NCBI RefSeq assembly: GCF_004217445.1
Contig: NZ_SHKX01000015.1
Coordinates: forward strand, 62,001 to 126,000
Source: Fluviicoccus keumensis
GTDB lineage: Bacteria; Pseudomonadota; Gammaproteobacteria; Pseudomonadales; Moraxellaceae
Length of the DNA stretch: 64,000 nt
Reading direction: 5' to 3'
Shown here: positions 8,805 through 17,691 of the stretch, piece after piece
How positions within the stretch are numbered: the first letter of the stretch is position 1
Layout of the letters: the number at the start of each line of letters is the position of its first letter
Notes under the pieces: model-generated
What the model was told of the DNA's origin: nothing
The model's input: only the letters and a program-made list of their open reading frames with translations
Databases searched by the model: none
Translations under genes and position numbers: made by a program

Positions 8805-9680
8805 TCAGCGTTTGACGATGATCGGCGAGCCGACAGCGGCCTCGCGCAACAGGCGAGTGGTTTTCTCGGCCGTGGCTTCGTCATCGAACGGGCCGATCTG
8901 GACACGATGTACCGGCATGGGGTCATCCGAAGTCTGGATGTTCACCGGCAGGCTGGCCAGCTCCAGCAGGCGAGCCTGCAGGGCGGTAGCGTTGTCGCGA
9001 TTACCAAAGGCGCCGGCCTGAACAAAGAACTTCATTTCGGCCGGCTTTTCGGCCTTGGCGATAATGGTTTGTTCTTTCAGAACCTTGGCCGGATTGATGG
9101 TTTCGATGCTGACGTTTGCGGTGCCGTTGTCGAGCATGCCCAGTTTGGCGGCAGCGGCGAAGGAGACATCCATGATGCGGTCGGAATGGAACGGACCACG
9201 GTCGTTGACCTTCACGATAACGCTCTTGCCATTGTCCTTGTTGGTGACGCGCACATAACACGGAATGGGAAGGTTCTTGTGAGCGGCGGTCATGCTGTAC
9301 ATGTCGTAACGTTCACCGCTGGATGTACGCTGGCCGTGGAATTTCTTGCCATACCAGGAGGCGCGGCCGCTCTGGCGGAAATTCTGGGCACTGGCCATGA
9401 CATGATACGTCTCACCCAGAACGGTATACGGACTGGTGTTGCCATAGCGGCTCATCGGCTCATCCACGGGTACGGCGTCCTGCAGCATCGCCAGTTCCTT
9501 TTCGGACAGGCGATAGGCGGGAGGGCCATCCTCATTGACCACATAATCGCCTTTGGCGATTTTGGCCGGAGAACCTGCAGCATTGCCGGCTGCACGGGGT
9601 GGGGTATGGCTACAGGCGACAAGGGCAGCGCCAACGAGGAGGCCAACACCCGCACGAATCAGCGGATTTTGATATGTCAT
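8805..9680 (-). CDS. rlpA: Septal/cell-wall lipoprotein RlpA (lytic transglycosylase family)
   Basis: 291 residues. The lipoprotein signal has its lipid-modified Cys at about residue 23 (ALVAC). The double-psi beta-barrel domain spans about 104-190 and contains RASWYG, E123 in SGERYD and D160 in VNDRGPF. These correspond to the acidic pair needed for glycan cleavage in Pseudomonas RlpA. A C-terminal SPOR domain (about 216-290) should bind denuded septal glycan. An AGGAG Shine-Dalgarno precedes the ATG. It follows mltB by 195 bases, so it may have its own promoter; an inverted repeat lies in that gap (9779-9807). Confidence 0.95.
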   Translation of the reverse strand: MTYQNPLIRAGVGLLVGAALVACSHTPPRAAGNAAGSPAKIAKGDYVVNEDGPPAYRLSEKELAMLQDAVPVDEPMSRYGNTSPYTVLGETYHVMASAQNFRQSGRASWYGKKFHGQRTSSGERYDMYSMTAAHKNLPIPCYVRVTNKDNGKSVIVKVNDRGPFHSDRIMDVSFAAAAKLGMLDNGTANVSIETINPAKVLKEQTIIAKAEKPAEMKFFVQAGAFGNRDNATALQARLLELASLPVNIQTSDDPMPVHRVQIGPFDDEATAEKTTRLLREAAVGSPIIVKR

Positions 9681-9778
9681 CGGTTTTGACTCCTAGACAT
9701 GTAGTTGAACGAATTTGCCCGTTTTTTTATTGGTGTTGCTGGGCGGCGATGCAGGCATCCTACCTGTTTTTTCCTGGC

Positions 9779-9807
9779 TTGTCTAAATTCGGTCATGAAT
9801 TAGACAA
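9779..9807. promoter_or_regulatory. Inverted repeat upstream of rlpA, possible operator
   Basis: TTGTCTAAATTC and GAATTAGACAA face each other across GGTCAT (one-base bulge), about 100 bases before the rlpA start, in an AT-rich gap. There is no GC stem and no T-run, so it does not look like a terminator. A dimeric repressor site is possible; the regulator is unknown. Confidence 0.4.
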
Positions 9808-9875
9808 TTTCAATATGCTTAAAGCGTGCCAAAATTGCAACAAAGTATGAAAAACAGTCTGAAATAGATATCGTT

Positions 9876-10886
9876 TCAAGAAGCTGTCGGCGACGGCGCG
9901 GCGGGGGATCGGGCCGCCCGGATAGACTCGGCCAACTGGTAAACCGCCATGGCGTAAAGGTGGCTGCGGTTGTAGCGGGTGATGACAAAGAAGTTGTTGA
10001 ACGCGACCCAGAATTCGGCACCGTTTTCACCCTGCAACCGTAACCCCGCCACGGCGGAGTCAGGAGGGAAATCGCCGTCGCGCGGGGCTAATCCCTTGGA
10101 CGCCAGGTCATTGAGCGTGGTGGTGGTTTTCAGCTCGGTAGTGCTGGCCTCGTCATAATTGTCGGCAATAATCCGGGCGCGCACCGCGACCGGCTCCCCG
10201 CTTTTCCAACCGTTGGCCAGAAAATAGTTGCCCACCGAACCGATAGCATCCACGGGATCGTTGATCAGGTCGGTCTTGCCATCACCGCTGTAATCCACGG
10301 CCAGGTTGCGCCAGCTGGACGGCATGAACTGGGGGAAGCCCATCGCTCCGGCATAGGAACCGTAGGTGTTGAGCAAATCGAGCTTCTGCTCTTTGGCGAG
10401 CACCAGAAAAGTGCGCAACTCCTTGCGGAAAAACGGAGCCCGCGGCGGGTAATCGAAGGCGAGGCTGGACAATGTATCCAGCACCCTGAAGCTGCCCTTG
10501 TTGCCGCCATATTTGGTCTCTACCCCGATGATCGCCACGATGATTTCCGGCGGCACGCCGAATTGGCGCGACGCTGCGTCCAGTTCCGTGCTGTATTTGT
10601 TCCAGAAGTCCACACCCTTGCGAATTCGCTCGTCATTCACGAAGTTGGGGCGATAGCTTTTCCATTCCCGGGTCTTTTCGGCCGGGCGACCGATTGCTTC
10701 CAGCGCTTTGTCCTGGCGGTTGACGTTGGTGAAAACGGCTGTCAACTCACCGGGCGGATAAACGCCTTCCTTTTCCAGACTGCCGATCAGCGCTTGCAGT
10801 TCTTCGTACTGGTCAAAATCCCCGGCATGGGCGGGCGATACGGACAGCAGCGACAGCAGTGCGGGAAGGAAGCGGAAAGGCATCAT
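9876..10886 (-). CDS. mltB: Membrane-bound/periplasmic lytic murein transglycosylase B
   Basis: 336 residues. MltB cleaves the MurNAc-GlcNAc bond in peptidoglycan to give 1,6-anhydro ends. A signal peptide (cut after SPAHA) is seen without a lipobox Cys, so the product may be periplasmic rather than lipid-anchored. The catalytic Glu is in GVETKYGG (about E123), followed by YAGAMGFPQFMPSS, typical of the SLT-B family. It starts 12 bases after rodA, within the mrdA-rodA operon, which places glycan cleavage with elongation-complex synthesis. Confidence 0.94.
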   Translation of the reverse strand: MMPFRFLPALLSLLSVSPAHAGDFDQYEELQALIGSLEKEGVYPPGELTAVFTNVNRQDKALEAIGRPAEKTREWKSYRPNFVNDERIRKGVDFWNKYSTELDAASRQFGVPPEIIVAIIGVETKYGGNKGSFRVLDTLSSLAFDYPPRAPFFRKELRTFLVLAKEQKLDLLNTYGSYAGAMGFPQFMPSSWRNLAVDYSGDGKTDLINDPVDAIGSVGNYFLANGWKSGEPVAVRARIIADNYDEASTTELKTTTTLNDLASKGLAPRDGDFPPDSAVAGLRLQGENGAEFWVAFNNFFVITRYNRSHLYAMAVYQLAESIRAARSPAAPSPTAS

Positions 10887-10898
10887 GAAGGTATCCTG

Positions 10899-12047
10899 TT
10901 ACAGCTGCTTTTTATGGGTATGAATGGACATCAGCATGCCGAAACCGGTCATCAGGGTGATGATGGCGGTGCCACCGTAACTGATGAAGGGCAGGGGAAC
11001 GCCGACGACGGGGACTATACCACTCACCATTCCGGCGTTCACAAAGACATAAACAAAAAACGAAAGGGCGATGGAGCCCGCCAGCAGGCGGCTGTAGGAG
11101 TCCGTGGCAGTGGTGGCGATATACAGGCAGCGGGTCAGGATGAAGCTGTAAAGCGCCAGTAGCACCAGAATGCCCATCAGTCCGAACTCCTCGGAATAGG
11201 CGGCGATCACGAAGTCGGTGTGGCCTTCCGGGAGGAACTCCAGATGGGCCTGGGATCCCTTCAGCCAGCCCTTGCCCAGCAGTCCGCCCGAGCCGATGGC
11301 GGTCTTGGACTGGATGATGTTCCAGCCGGTGCCCAACGGGTCGGCCTCCGGATCGAACAGGGTCAGGATGCGCTGCTTCTGATAATCATGGAGCGCATGC
11401 CAGGCAAACGGGGCGATCGCGACGGCGCTGCCCAGCCCCAGCAGCATCAGCCACCAGGGTAGCCCCGCCAGGAAAAGGACAAAAAATCCGCTGGCGCTGA
11501 CGAGGATGGCGGTGCCGAGGTCGGGCTGGCGCGCAATCAGCAGCGCCGGGGCCAGAATCAGGATGAGCGATAGCGCGACAACCTTCAGCGTTGGCGGCAG
11601 CGGTCGTCCCGCCAGATACCACGCCATCATCATCGGCATGGCCAGCTTCATGAACTCCGAGGGCTGGAAGCGGGTGACGCCGGGAATGGTGAGCCAGCGC
11701 CGCGCGCCCATGGCGACCGTTCCGAACAGGGCCACCATCACCAGCAGTACCATCACCGCGCCAAAAAGCCAGGGCGAGAAGGCCTGGTAAATACGTGGCG
11801 GGATTTGCGCCATGAACAGCAGTACGGCGATACCCATGCCGAAACTGGCAACCTGTTTCAGCAGCAATGACCAGTTCCGGCCTGTGGCGCTGTAAAGCTC
11901 GATGAGGCCAATCACCGCCGTCAGCAATAAGGCAACCAGCAAGGGGACATCGATATGCAGGCGCGCCCATAGCGGTGAGGGGCCGGTGAAACGGGAGCCG
12001 TCCTGGGGAGCCTGCCGTTGGAAGCGGTACTGGTTCTGGTCGTTCAC
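10899..12047 (-). CDS. rodA: Rod-shape peptidoglycan glycosyltransferase RodA
   Basis: 382 residues, polytopic (about ten hydrophobic helices), SEDS family. RodA polymerises lipid II for cell elongation as partner of PBP2. Family hallmarks include GARRWLTIPG, the FQPSEFMKLAMP segment after it, a catalytic-loop region with PEGHTDFVIAAYSEEFG, and a C-terminal GVPLPFISYGGTA block. The start overlaps the mrdA stop by 4 bases, matching the required pairing with PBP2. Confidence 0.96.
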   Translation of the reverse strand: MNDQNQYRFQRQAPQDGSRFTGPSPLWARLHIDVPLLVALLLTAVIGLIELYSATGRNWSLLLKQVASFGMGIAVLLFMAQIPPRIYQAFSPWLFGAVMVLLVMVALFGTVAMGARRWLTIPGVTRFQPSEFMKLAMPMMMAWYLAGRPLPPTLKVVALSLILILAPALLIARQPDLGTAILVSASGFFVLFLAGLPWWLMLLGLGSAVAIAPFAWHALHDYQKQRILTLFDPEADPLGTGWNIIQSKTAIGSGGLLGKGWLKGSQAHLEFLPEGHTDFVIAAYSEEFGLMGILVLLALYSFILTRCLYIATTATDSYSRLLAGSIALSFFVYVFVNAGMVSGIVPVVGVPLPFISYGGTAIITLMTGFGMLMSIHTHKKQL

Positions 12048-13987
12048 TCGATGACTCCGGGATCGGCGACCGGGGGCGGGGTCGTGGGGGCGGCGGCTCC
12101 CGCCGGGAGTGTACTCTCGACCGGGGGCATGATTTTCGGAGCGGGAGCAACCGTGCCGTGAACGACATAATCGAACATAGCGCGGGCGATGGGGCCGGCC
12201 GCGCTGCCGCCGTGCTTGCCGTTTTCCACAAGCACAGCAAGCGCCACCTTGGGCTTGTCCGCCGGCGCGAAGCCCATGAACCAGGCATGGTCCCAGTGGC
12301 GCGGGTCGAGGCGGGCCTCGCTGTATTTTTCACCCTGTTTGATGCCCTTGACCTGGGCGGTTCCGGTCTTGCCGGCAATTTCGTAGCCTTCCAGCCCGCG
12401 CCGCAGGCTGGTGGCGGTACCGTTGCCATGAACGACCGCCTTCATCGCGTCGTGCATGCGATCCCATTCAACGGGATTGCCGTTGAAGGCGACATGGCCG
12501 TCCGGCTGGTTGGCCGGCGTAAAAGGAAAGGGACCGGTGACGCTCTTGAGCAAGTGTGGCGTGATATGGCGGCCCTTGTTGGCCATGATGGCGGTCGCCA
12601 TGGCCAGTTGCAGCGGCGTAACGGTGAAATAACCCTGACCGATGCCGACGGACAGCATTTCCCCCGGATACCACGGAGCTTTCAGTTTGCTGCGTTTCCA
12701 GGCGGTGGAAGGCAGGGTTCCGCTCTTTTCACTGACCAGATCGATACCGGTCAATTGGCCGAAGCCGAATTGCTGCATCCAGTCATGGAAGCGGTCGACG
12801 CCGATGCGGGCGGCCAGTTGGTAAAAGTAGGTATCGCAGGACTGTTCAATCGCCTTGTGGAGGTTGACGGTGCCGTGACCATTCTTTTTCCAGTCGCGGA
12901 AAATGTGGGTGTCGCCGGGCAGGTGGTAATAGCCGGGATCGCTGATCTTGAAGTCCCAGTCCACCAGTCCGTAATTCAGCCCGCCCATACCCGAGAACGG
13001 CTTGATGGTGGAGCCGGGCGGATAGATGCCTTGCAAAGCCCGGTTGTACAGCGGCCTGTCAGGATGGTCCCGCCATTCGGTATACAGCTTGTAAGGAATT
13101 CCGTCGACAAAGGCATTGGGGTCAAAGCTGGGATAGCTGACGAACGCCATGACGCCGCCGCTGTCCGGGTCGATGGCCACGATCGCGCCGCGGCGTCCGG
13201 CCAGTTGCTCGGTGGCCAGCTTTTGCAGACCGTAGTCGAGGTGCAGCACCAGATCATCGCCGCGCGTGGGGGCGGTGCGGTCCAGCGGACGCAGCATCTG
13301 GCCGTGGGCATTGGCTTCGATGTATTGATAGCCGGGACGACCCTGCAGCAGTTTTTCGTAGAACTTCTCGATGCCGGTTTTGCCGATCAGATCGGTGCCG
13401 CTGTAGACCGCCGGATCGATCTTGCCGGCCTCATCTTCCGAAATACGGCCGACATAGCCCAAGGCATGCGCAAACAGTTCGCCATGCGGATAGTAGCGTT
13501 CCTGCTTGACCTCGATATCAATGCCGGGGAAGTCGAAACGCACTTCAGCGAAGCGGGCGATATCAGCCTCGCTGAGGTTGATCTTGACGGGAATGTTCTC
13601 GAACGGGCTGGCGGTCTTCAGCCGGGTGCGGAAGCGCTGGATATCGTCGGGACTGAGCTGCAGCACCGGCGCCAGCCGTACCAGCGTGTCGTTGATGTCC
13701 CTGGCTTCTTCTCGGTTGAGGGTGGCGGTGAAGGCCGGACGGTTGTCGGCCAGCAGTACGCCGTTGCGGTCATAGATATAGCCGCGCGGCGGTGCGATCG
13801 CCTGCAGCTTGATGCGGTTATTGTCGGAGAGGGTCTGGTAGCGTTCATGCTGCACAATCTGCAGCCAGCCGTAGCGGACAATCAGCAGTGAAAAGGCCAG
13901 AAACACCATCAGGCCCGCCACTTGCGCCCGCCGCCGGAAGAGGGCGGCTTCAAGCTGGCTGTCCTTGAGGTGCTTTTTCGGGGCCAT
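12044..13987 (-). CDS. mrdA: Penicillin-binding protein 2, elongation transpeptidase
   Basis: 647 residues. One N-terminal membrane anchor (about 24-43), a dimerisation/pedestal region, then the transpeptidase domain. Its active-site motifs are S326-T-I-K329, S383-C-D385 and K540-T-G542. It cross-links lateral-wall peptidoglycan with RodA in the inner membrane and periplasm. It lies 6 bases after rlmH in the same operon. A Pro/Ala-rich C-terminal tail (residues 620-647) is extra to the enzyme core. Confidence 0.96.
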   Translation of the reverse strand: MAPKKHLKDSQLEAALFRRRAQVAGLMVFLAFSLLIVRYGWLQIVQHERYQTLSDNNRIKLQAIAPPRGYIYDRNGVLLADNRPAFTATLNREEARDINDTLVRLAPVLQLSPDDIQRFRTRLKTASPFENIPVKINLSEADIARFAEVRFDFPGIDIEVKQERYYPHGELFAHALGYVGRISEDEAGKIDPAVYSGTDLIGKTGIEKFYEKLLQGRPGYQYIEANAHGQMLRPLDRTAPTRGDDLVLHLDYGLQKLATEQLAGRRGAIVAIDPDSGGVMAFVSYPSFDPNAFVDGIPYKLYTEWRDHPDRPLYNRALQGIYPPGSTIKPFSGMGGLNYGLVDWDFKISDPGYYHLPGDTHIFRDWKKNGHGTVNLHKAIEQSCDTYFYQLAARIGVDRFHDWMQQFGFGQLTGIDLVSEKSGTLPSTAWKRSKLKAPWYPGEMLSVGIGQGYFTVTPLQLAMATAIMANKGRHITPHLLKSVTGPFPFTPANQPDGHVAFNGNPVEWDRMHDAMKAVVHGNGTATSLRRGLEGYEIAGKTGTAQVKGIKQGEKYSEARLDPRHWDHAWFMGFAPADKPKVALAVLVENGKHGGSAAGPIARAMFDYVVHGTVAPAPKIMPPVESTLPAGAAAPTTPPPVADPGVIE

Positions 13988-13993
13988 GATCGC

Positions 13994-14461
13994 TCAGCGG
14001 TGGTAGGGGTGTCCCTTCAGCAGGGTCCAGGCGCGGTAAATCTGTTCCGCCACCACAATCCGCACCAGCGGATGCGGCAACGTCAGCGCCGACAGCGACC
14101 AGCGTTCACTGGCCATGCGGATCAGCTCCGGATCCAGCCCATCCGGCCCGCCGACCAGCAGCGCGATGTTCTGCCCGCCCTGAAGCCATTGCGCCGTGCG
14201 GTCGCGCAGGTCTTCGGTGGACCACGGCTTACCCAGCACATCCAGCGCCACGATGCGGTCGGAAGGATGGATCGCCGCTTGCAGCGCCTCGGCTTCCTGC
14301 CGTTTCCACAACTCGACTTCATGGTTGCGGCCACGCTTGGCGGCCGGGATTTCCACCAGTTCCAGCCGGACATCGTCCTGCAGGCGCTTGGCGTATTCCT
14401 GATAGCCTTCGGTGACCCAGTCGGGCATTTTCTGCCCGACAGCCAGCAAGCGGATGCGCAT
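13994..14461 (-). CDS. rlmH: 23S rRNA pseudouridine-1915 N3-methyltransferase
   Basis: 155 residues from the ATG at 14461, which overlaps the rsfS stop by one base; a longer upstream frame is rejected because MRIRLLAVGQKMPDWV is the family start. RlmH is a SPOUT methyltransferase acting on helix 69 of 70S ribosomes. The SAM-knot motif LLVGGPDGLDPEL and the C-terminal LTLPHPLVRIVVAEQ and YRAW...PYHR segments are intact. Confidence 0.96.
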   Translation of the reverse strand: MRIRLLAVGQKMPDWVTEGYQEYAKRLQDDVRLELVEIPAAKRGRNHEVELWKRQEAEALQAAIHPSDRIVALDVLGKPWSTEDLRDRTAQWLQGGQNIALLVGGPDGLDPELIRMASERWSLSALTLPHPLVRIVVAEQIYRAWTLLKGHPYHR

Positions 14462-14817
14462 CAGGCTTCGGCGGTCTTGCCTTCGGGCACCGTCCACAGG
14501 CGTTCCAGATCATAGAACTTGCGGGTGGCGGGCAGCATCACGTGGACGATGACGCCGGCGAGGTCGATCAGCACCCACTCGGCATCGCGTTCACCCTCGA
14601 CGCCGAGCGGGCGGACGCCGGCTTCCTTGGACTTGACCACAACGTTGTCGGCCAGGGATTTGACGTGACGGGTGGAGGTGCCGCTGGCGATGACCATGTA
14701 ATCGGCGAGGCCGGTCAGCTTGCGGACATCGAGTGTCAATACGTTCTGGGCCTTGATGTCGGCGAGGGCGTCCTGGACGACCTTGACCAGATCCTCAGAA
14801 GTCAGTGCGGGATTCAT
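14461..14817 (-). CDS. rsfS: Ribosomal silencing factor RsfS
   Basis: 118 residues (DUF143/Iojap family). RsfS binds ribosomal protein uL14 and blocks subunit joining in poor growth conditions. Family features are DIKAQNVLTLDVR, DYMVIASGTSTRH and EWVLIDLAGVIVHVM. The start at 14817 lies inside the end of nadD (23-base overlap), implying coupled translation in the nadD-rsfS-rlmH order common in proteobacteria. Confidence 0.95.
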   Translation of the reverse strand: MNPALTSEDLVKVVQDALADIKAQNVLTLDVRKLTGLADYMVIASGTSTRHVKSLADNVVVKSKEAGVRPLGVEGERDAEWVLIDLAGVIVHVMLPATRKFYDLERLWTVPEGKTAEA

Positions 14818-15463
14818 GCGGGGGAGAGACTCCGTACAAGTGGTTTTCGCGAATATAACCGGCCACCGCCGCCGGAAGGGGCTGCGATTCGGGTGCGGCT
14901 CCCTGATGCAGCGCGGCGCGGATGGCGGTGCTGCTGACGGCGTGCGGGGTGGTTTCGGCCAGCAGGATGCGGCCATTAGCCGCGCATTCTAGCATGTGCG
15001 GGTCGTCGGCCCTATGGGCGGCCAGCCATTCCGCGATTTCTCCGACGAAATCGGCGCGCCAGCCCGGTCTGGTGACCACCAGCAGATGGGCAAAAGCGGT
15101 CAGCTCCCGCCAGCGATGCCAACGGTTGATCGCCAGCAGGCTGTCCAGGCCCATGATGAACACGAGCGGCCGTTCCGGACCGGACTCGCGGCGCAGCTCG
15201 GCCAGGGTGTCTATGGTAAAGGACGGCGGTGGCCGGCGCGCCTCGCGATCGTCCACAGCGAGACGCGGCTCTCCGGCGATCGCCAGTTGCAGCATGGCCA
15301 GGCGATGGCGGAACGGTGTGCCTGCTTCCTTCAGCGGCGATCGGGCGGCGGGCAGCAGTGTCAGATGCTCGAAAGGGAAGCGCCGCAGAAGTTCCTTCGC
15401 GGTGTGCAGATGGCCCTGATGCACGGGATCGAAAGAGCCGCCGAGGTAAGCCAGAGGTGTCAT
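14795..15463 (-). CDS. nadD: Nicotinate-nucleotide adenylyltransferase
   Basis: 222 residues. NadD adenylates nicotinate mononucleotide in NAD synthesis. The nucleotidyltransferase signature GGSFDPVHQGH is at residues 8-18 and the C-terminal SSTAIR motif (family ISSTxIR) is present. The frame stays open upstream to 15787, but the ATG at 15463 matches the family N terminus MTPLAYLGGSFDP. It is the first recognisable gene of the minus-strand operon reaching to rlpA. Confidence 0.94.
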   Translation of the reverse strand: MTPLAYLGGSFDPVHQGHLHTAKELLRRFPFEHLTLLPAARSPLKEAGTPFRHRLAMLQLAIAGEPRLAVDDREARRPPPSFTIDTLAELRRESGPERPLVFIMGLDSLLAINRWHRWRELTAFAHLLVVTRPGWRADFVGEIAEWLAAHRADDPHMLECAANGRILLAETTPHAVSSTAIRAALHQGAAPESQPLPAAVAGYIRENHLYGVSPPHESRTDF

Positions 15464-15608
15464 GGGATAGCCGTTGTCCGATTCAGGCCAGCCTAGCGCA
15501 GGGCGGTGGCGCAGACAAGGTAGGCGGCGGCCGGGATTTGCCTGCGTGGTCGTGACGGGGGCCGCATGATCGGTTAAGGTCAGTCTTATTGAACCGGGGA
15601 GGCATCCT

Positions 15609-16277
15609 ATGCGCATCTTGTTGGCTGAGGACGATATTTTGCTGGGCGAAGGATTGCAGGAAGCGCTGGCCCTGCAGGGATACGTGGTGGAGTGGTACAA
15701 GGACGGAGTTTCCACCCTGCATGCGCTGGAGGCCAGCGACTTTGATCTGCTGCTGCTGGATCTGGGGCTGCCGCGCATGGATGGCATGGAAGTGCTGGCC
15801 CGGATTCGCGCCCGCCAGACGCCTTTGCCGGTCCTGATCCTGACGGCGCGTGACGCCCTGGATGCCCGCGTGGCGGGCCTGGACGCCGGGGCGGATGATT
15901 ATTTGCTGAAGCCGTTTGATCTGGCCGAGTTGATGGCGCGTGTCCGCGCACTGACCCGCCGGGCGTCCGGGCGGCCATCCAACCAGTTGTCGATCGGCAG
16001 GATTGTTCTGGATACGGGAAATCATCAGGTCTTATGCGACGGCTCTCCGGTGGTGCTGTCGCGTCGCGAGTTTTTGCTGCTGAAGGAGTTATGCATGCAT
16101 GCCGGTCACATCCTTTCCAAATCCCAGCTGGAGGAAAGTCTGTACGGCTGGTCCGAAGAAGTGGAAAGCAATGCGCTGGAGGTACACATTCATCATTTGC
16201 GCAAGAAGCTGTATCCCGAACTGATCAAGACCGTGCGCGGCGTGGGCTACATGGTGGAAGGCGGACCGCAGCCGTGA
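15609..16277 (+). CDS. OmpR-family two-component response regulator
   Basis: 222 residues. Receiver domain (1-115) with acidic pocket E7/D8/D9, phosphoacceptor D51 in LLLLDLGLP, T79 and K101. A winged-helix DNA-binding domain (about 125-218) contains HIHHLRKKL and TVRGVGYM. The closest remembered groups are PmrA/QseB/TctD. A GGGGAGG Shine-Dalgarno is seen. The stop overlaps the start of the sensor gene by one base. Input signal and targets cannot be told from sequence; no cognate operator repeat is visible. Confidence 0.93.
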   Translation: MRILLAEDDILLGEGLQEALALQGYVVEWYKDGVSTLHALEASDFDLLLLDLGLPRMDGMEVLARIRARQTPLPVLILTARDALDARVAGLDAGADDYLLKPFDLAELMARVRALTRRASGRPSNQLSIGRIVLDTGNHQVLCDGSPVVLSRREFLLLKELCMHAGHILSKSQLEESLYGWSEEVESNALEVHIHHLRKKLYPELIKTVRGVGYMVEGGPQP

Positions 16278-17683
16278 TGATGAACTCGATCAAGGCGCGA
16301 CTGACCCGCTCGTTCCTGCTGATCATCGGTCTGGCGCTGGTCATCAGCGTCGTGCTCGGATTCTTTACCGCCCGGCATGAAATTGATGAGATGTTCGACG
16401 CCCAACTGGTGGAAGAAGCGCACGTGCTGGCGGGCATGTTGTCGCTGCCGGCCCATGACCATGACTGGCCGTTGCTGCAGCAGGCCCTGTCCCGGGAGCC
16501 CAAGCCCACCGAGAGCGACGAGGAGTCTTACAACACCTCCTACACCAAAAAAGTGGCGGTACAAGTCTGGTCGGCGGAGGGACTGCAACTCTTCCGCAGC
16601 GTCAGTGCGCCGGAAGAGGCCTTTGCCGAGCTGAAGCCCGGCTTTCTGATCGCCCGTCGCGATGGCAAGGTCTGGCATGTCTACACCACGTACCTGCCGT
16701 CGAACCGGTATTGGCTGATGGTGGGGGAGCGGACCGATATCCGTCGCGAACTTTCGCTGAATGTGGCGGCCTCGCTGCTGGTGGGGCTGCTGGCCAGCTT
16801 GCTGGTCTCCATCGTGCTGTTGCGTCAGCGGCTGGTGCGCGACATGTCGCCGCTGGAGGAGTTGCGCCGGAATATCAGTGAGCGTCGCCTCGATCACCTG
16901 CAGGTAATCCGGTTGAATGACGAGCCGGAGGAGATACGGCCGGTCACCGAAGCCATCAATCACTTATTTGACCGGGTGACCCAGGGGGTTGAGCGCGAGC
17001 GCGCCTTTATCGCCGACGCCGCCCATGAACTGCGGACACCCCTGAGCATCATCCGGCTGCATGCGCAGAACGCCCTGCAATACCCGGATGCCGAGCGCAA
17101 GAACCGCAGTCTGGAAAAGGTGATTCTGGGTGTCGATCGCAACACCCGCGTCGTCCAGCAATTATTGATGATGGCCAGGCTGGACGCGTCCGACGCGCTG
17201 GTGATGGAGGTGGCGGCCGTTGATTTACGGCATATCGTCCTGCAATTGGTGCAGGAATTCCGTCCCGTCCTGGAAGGGAAGCGGCTGGAGCTGGTGATGG
17301 AGGCGGGCGAGTATTTGCCATCCGTGCCCGGGCAGGCTGATTTACTGGCCGTTCTGGTGCGCAACTTGCTGGAAAACGCTGTGAATTATACGCCCGAGAA
17401 CGGATCCATCCGGATAGCCATGTCCCTGAAACGGGAAGGCCTGATGATCCAGGTGGAAGACTCGGGGCCGGGAGTTCCGGAAGACAAGTTGTCCCAGATC
17501 AGTCAACGTTTTGTACGGGCGGCGCCCCGCGATATCCAGGGGACCGGACTGGGTCTGGAAATTGTGGGAAGGATTGTCCGGTTGCACCGGGGGGAAATAC
17601 GTTTCGCCAACCGTTTGGCGGGCGGGTTTTCCGTCAGCGTATTGTTACCGGTAACGCCGGGGGAGGAGGCCCCCGGCGCCTGA
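16277..17683 (+). CDS. Sensor histidine kinase, partner of the preceding regulator
   Basis: 468 residues from the ATG overlapping the regulator stop. Two membrane helices (about 12-32 and 162-183) enclose a periplasmic domain of about 130 residues (2CSK_N-like). A HAMP-like linker follows, then the H box FIADAAHELRTPLS with H250, the N box VRNLLENAVNYTPENG, and the ATP-binding GPGVP and GTGLGLEIV glycine boxes. The architecture resembles QseC/TctE. The periplasmic domain carries many acidic residues (ESDEES), which could bind a cation, but that is conjecture. Confidence 0.92.
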   Translation: MMNSIKARLTRSFLLIIGLALVISVVLGFFTARHEIDEMFDAQLVEEAHVLAGMLSLPAHDHDWPLLQQALSREPKPTESDEESYNTSYTKKVAVQVWSAEGLQLFRSVSAPEEAFAELKPGFLIARRDGKVWHVYTTYLPSNRYWLMVGERTDIRRELSLNVAASLLVGLLASLLVSIVLLRQRLVRDMSPLEELRRNISERRLDHLQVIRLNDEPEEIRPVTEAINHLFDRVTQGVERERAFIADAAHELRTPLSIIRLHAQNALQYPDAERKNRSLEKVILGVDRNTRVVQQLLMMARLDASDALVMEVAAVDLRHIVLQLVQEFRPVLEGKRLELVMEAGEYLPSVPGQADLLAVLVRNLLENAVNYTPENGSIRIAMSLKREGLMIQVEDSGPGVPEDKLSQISQRFVRAAPRDIQGTGLGLEIVGRIVRLHRGEIRFANRLAGGFSVSVLLPVTPGEEAPGA

Positions 17684-17691
17684 GGGAGGCT

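Noticed and set aside
15463..15787. N-terminal extension of nadD by 108 codons
   Set aside because: The family start is the internal ATG at 15463; the extension has no conserved motif and runs antisense into the regulator gene.
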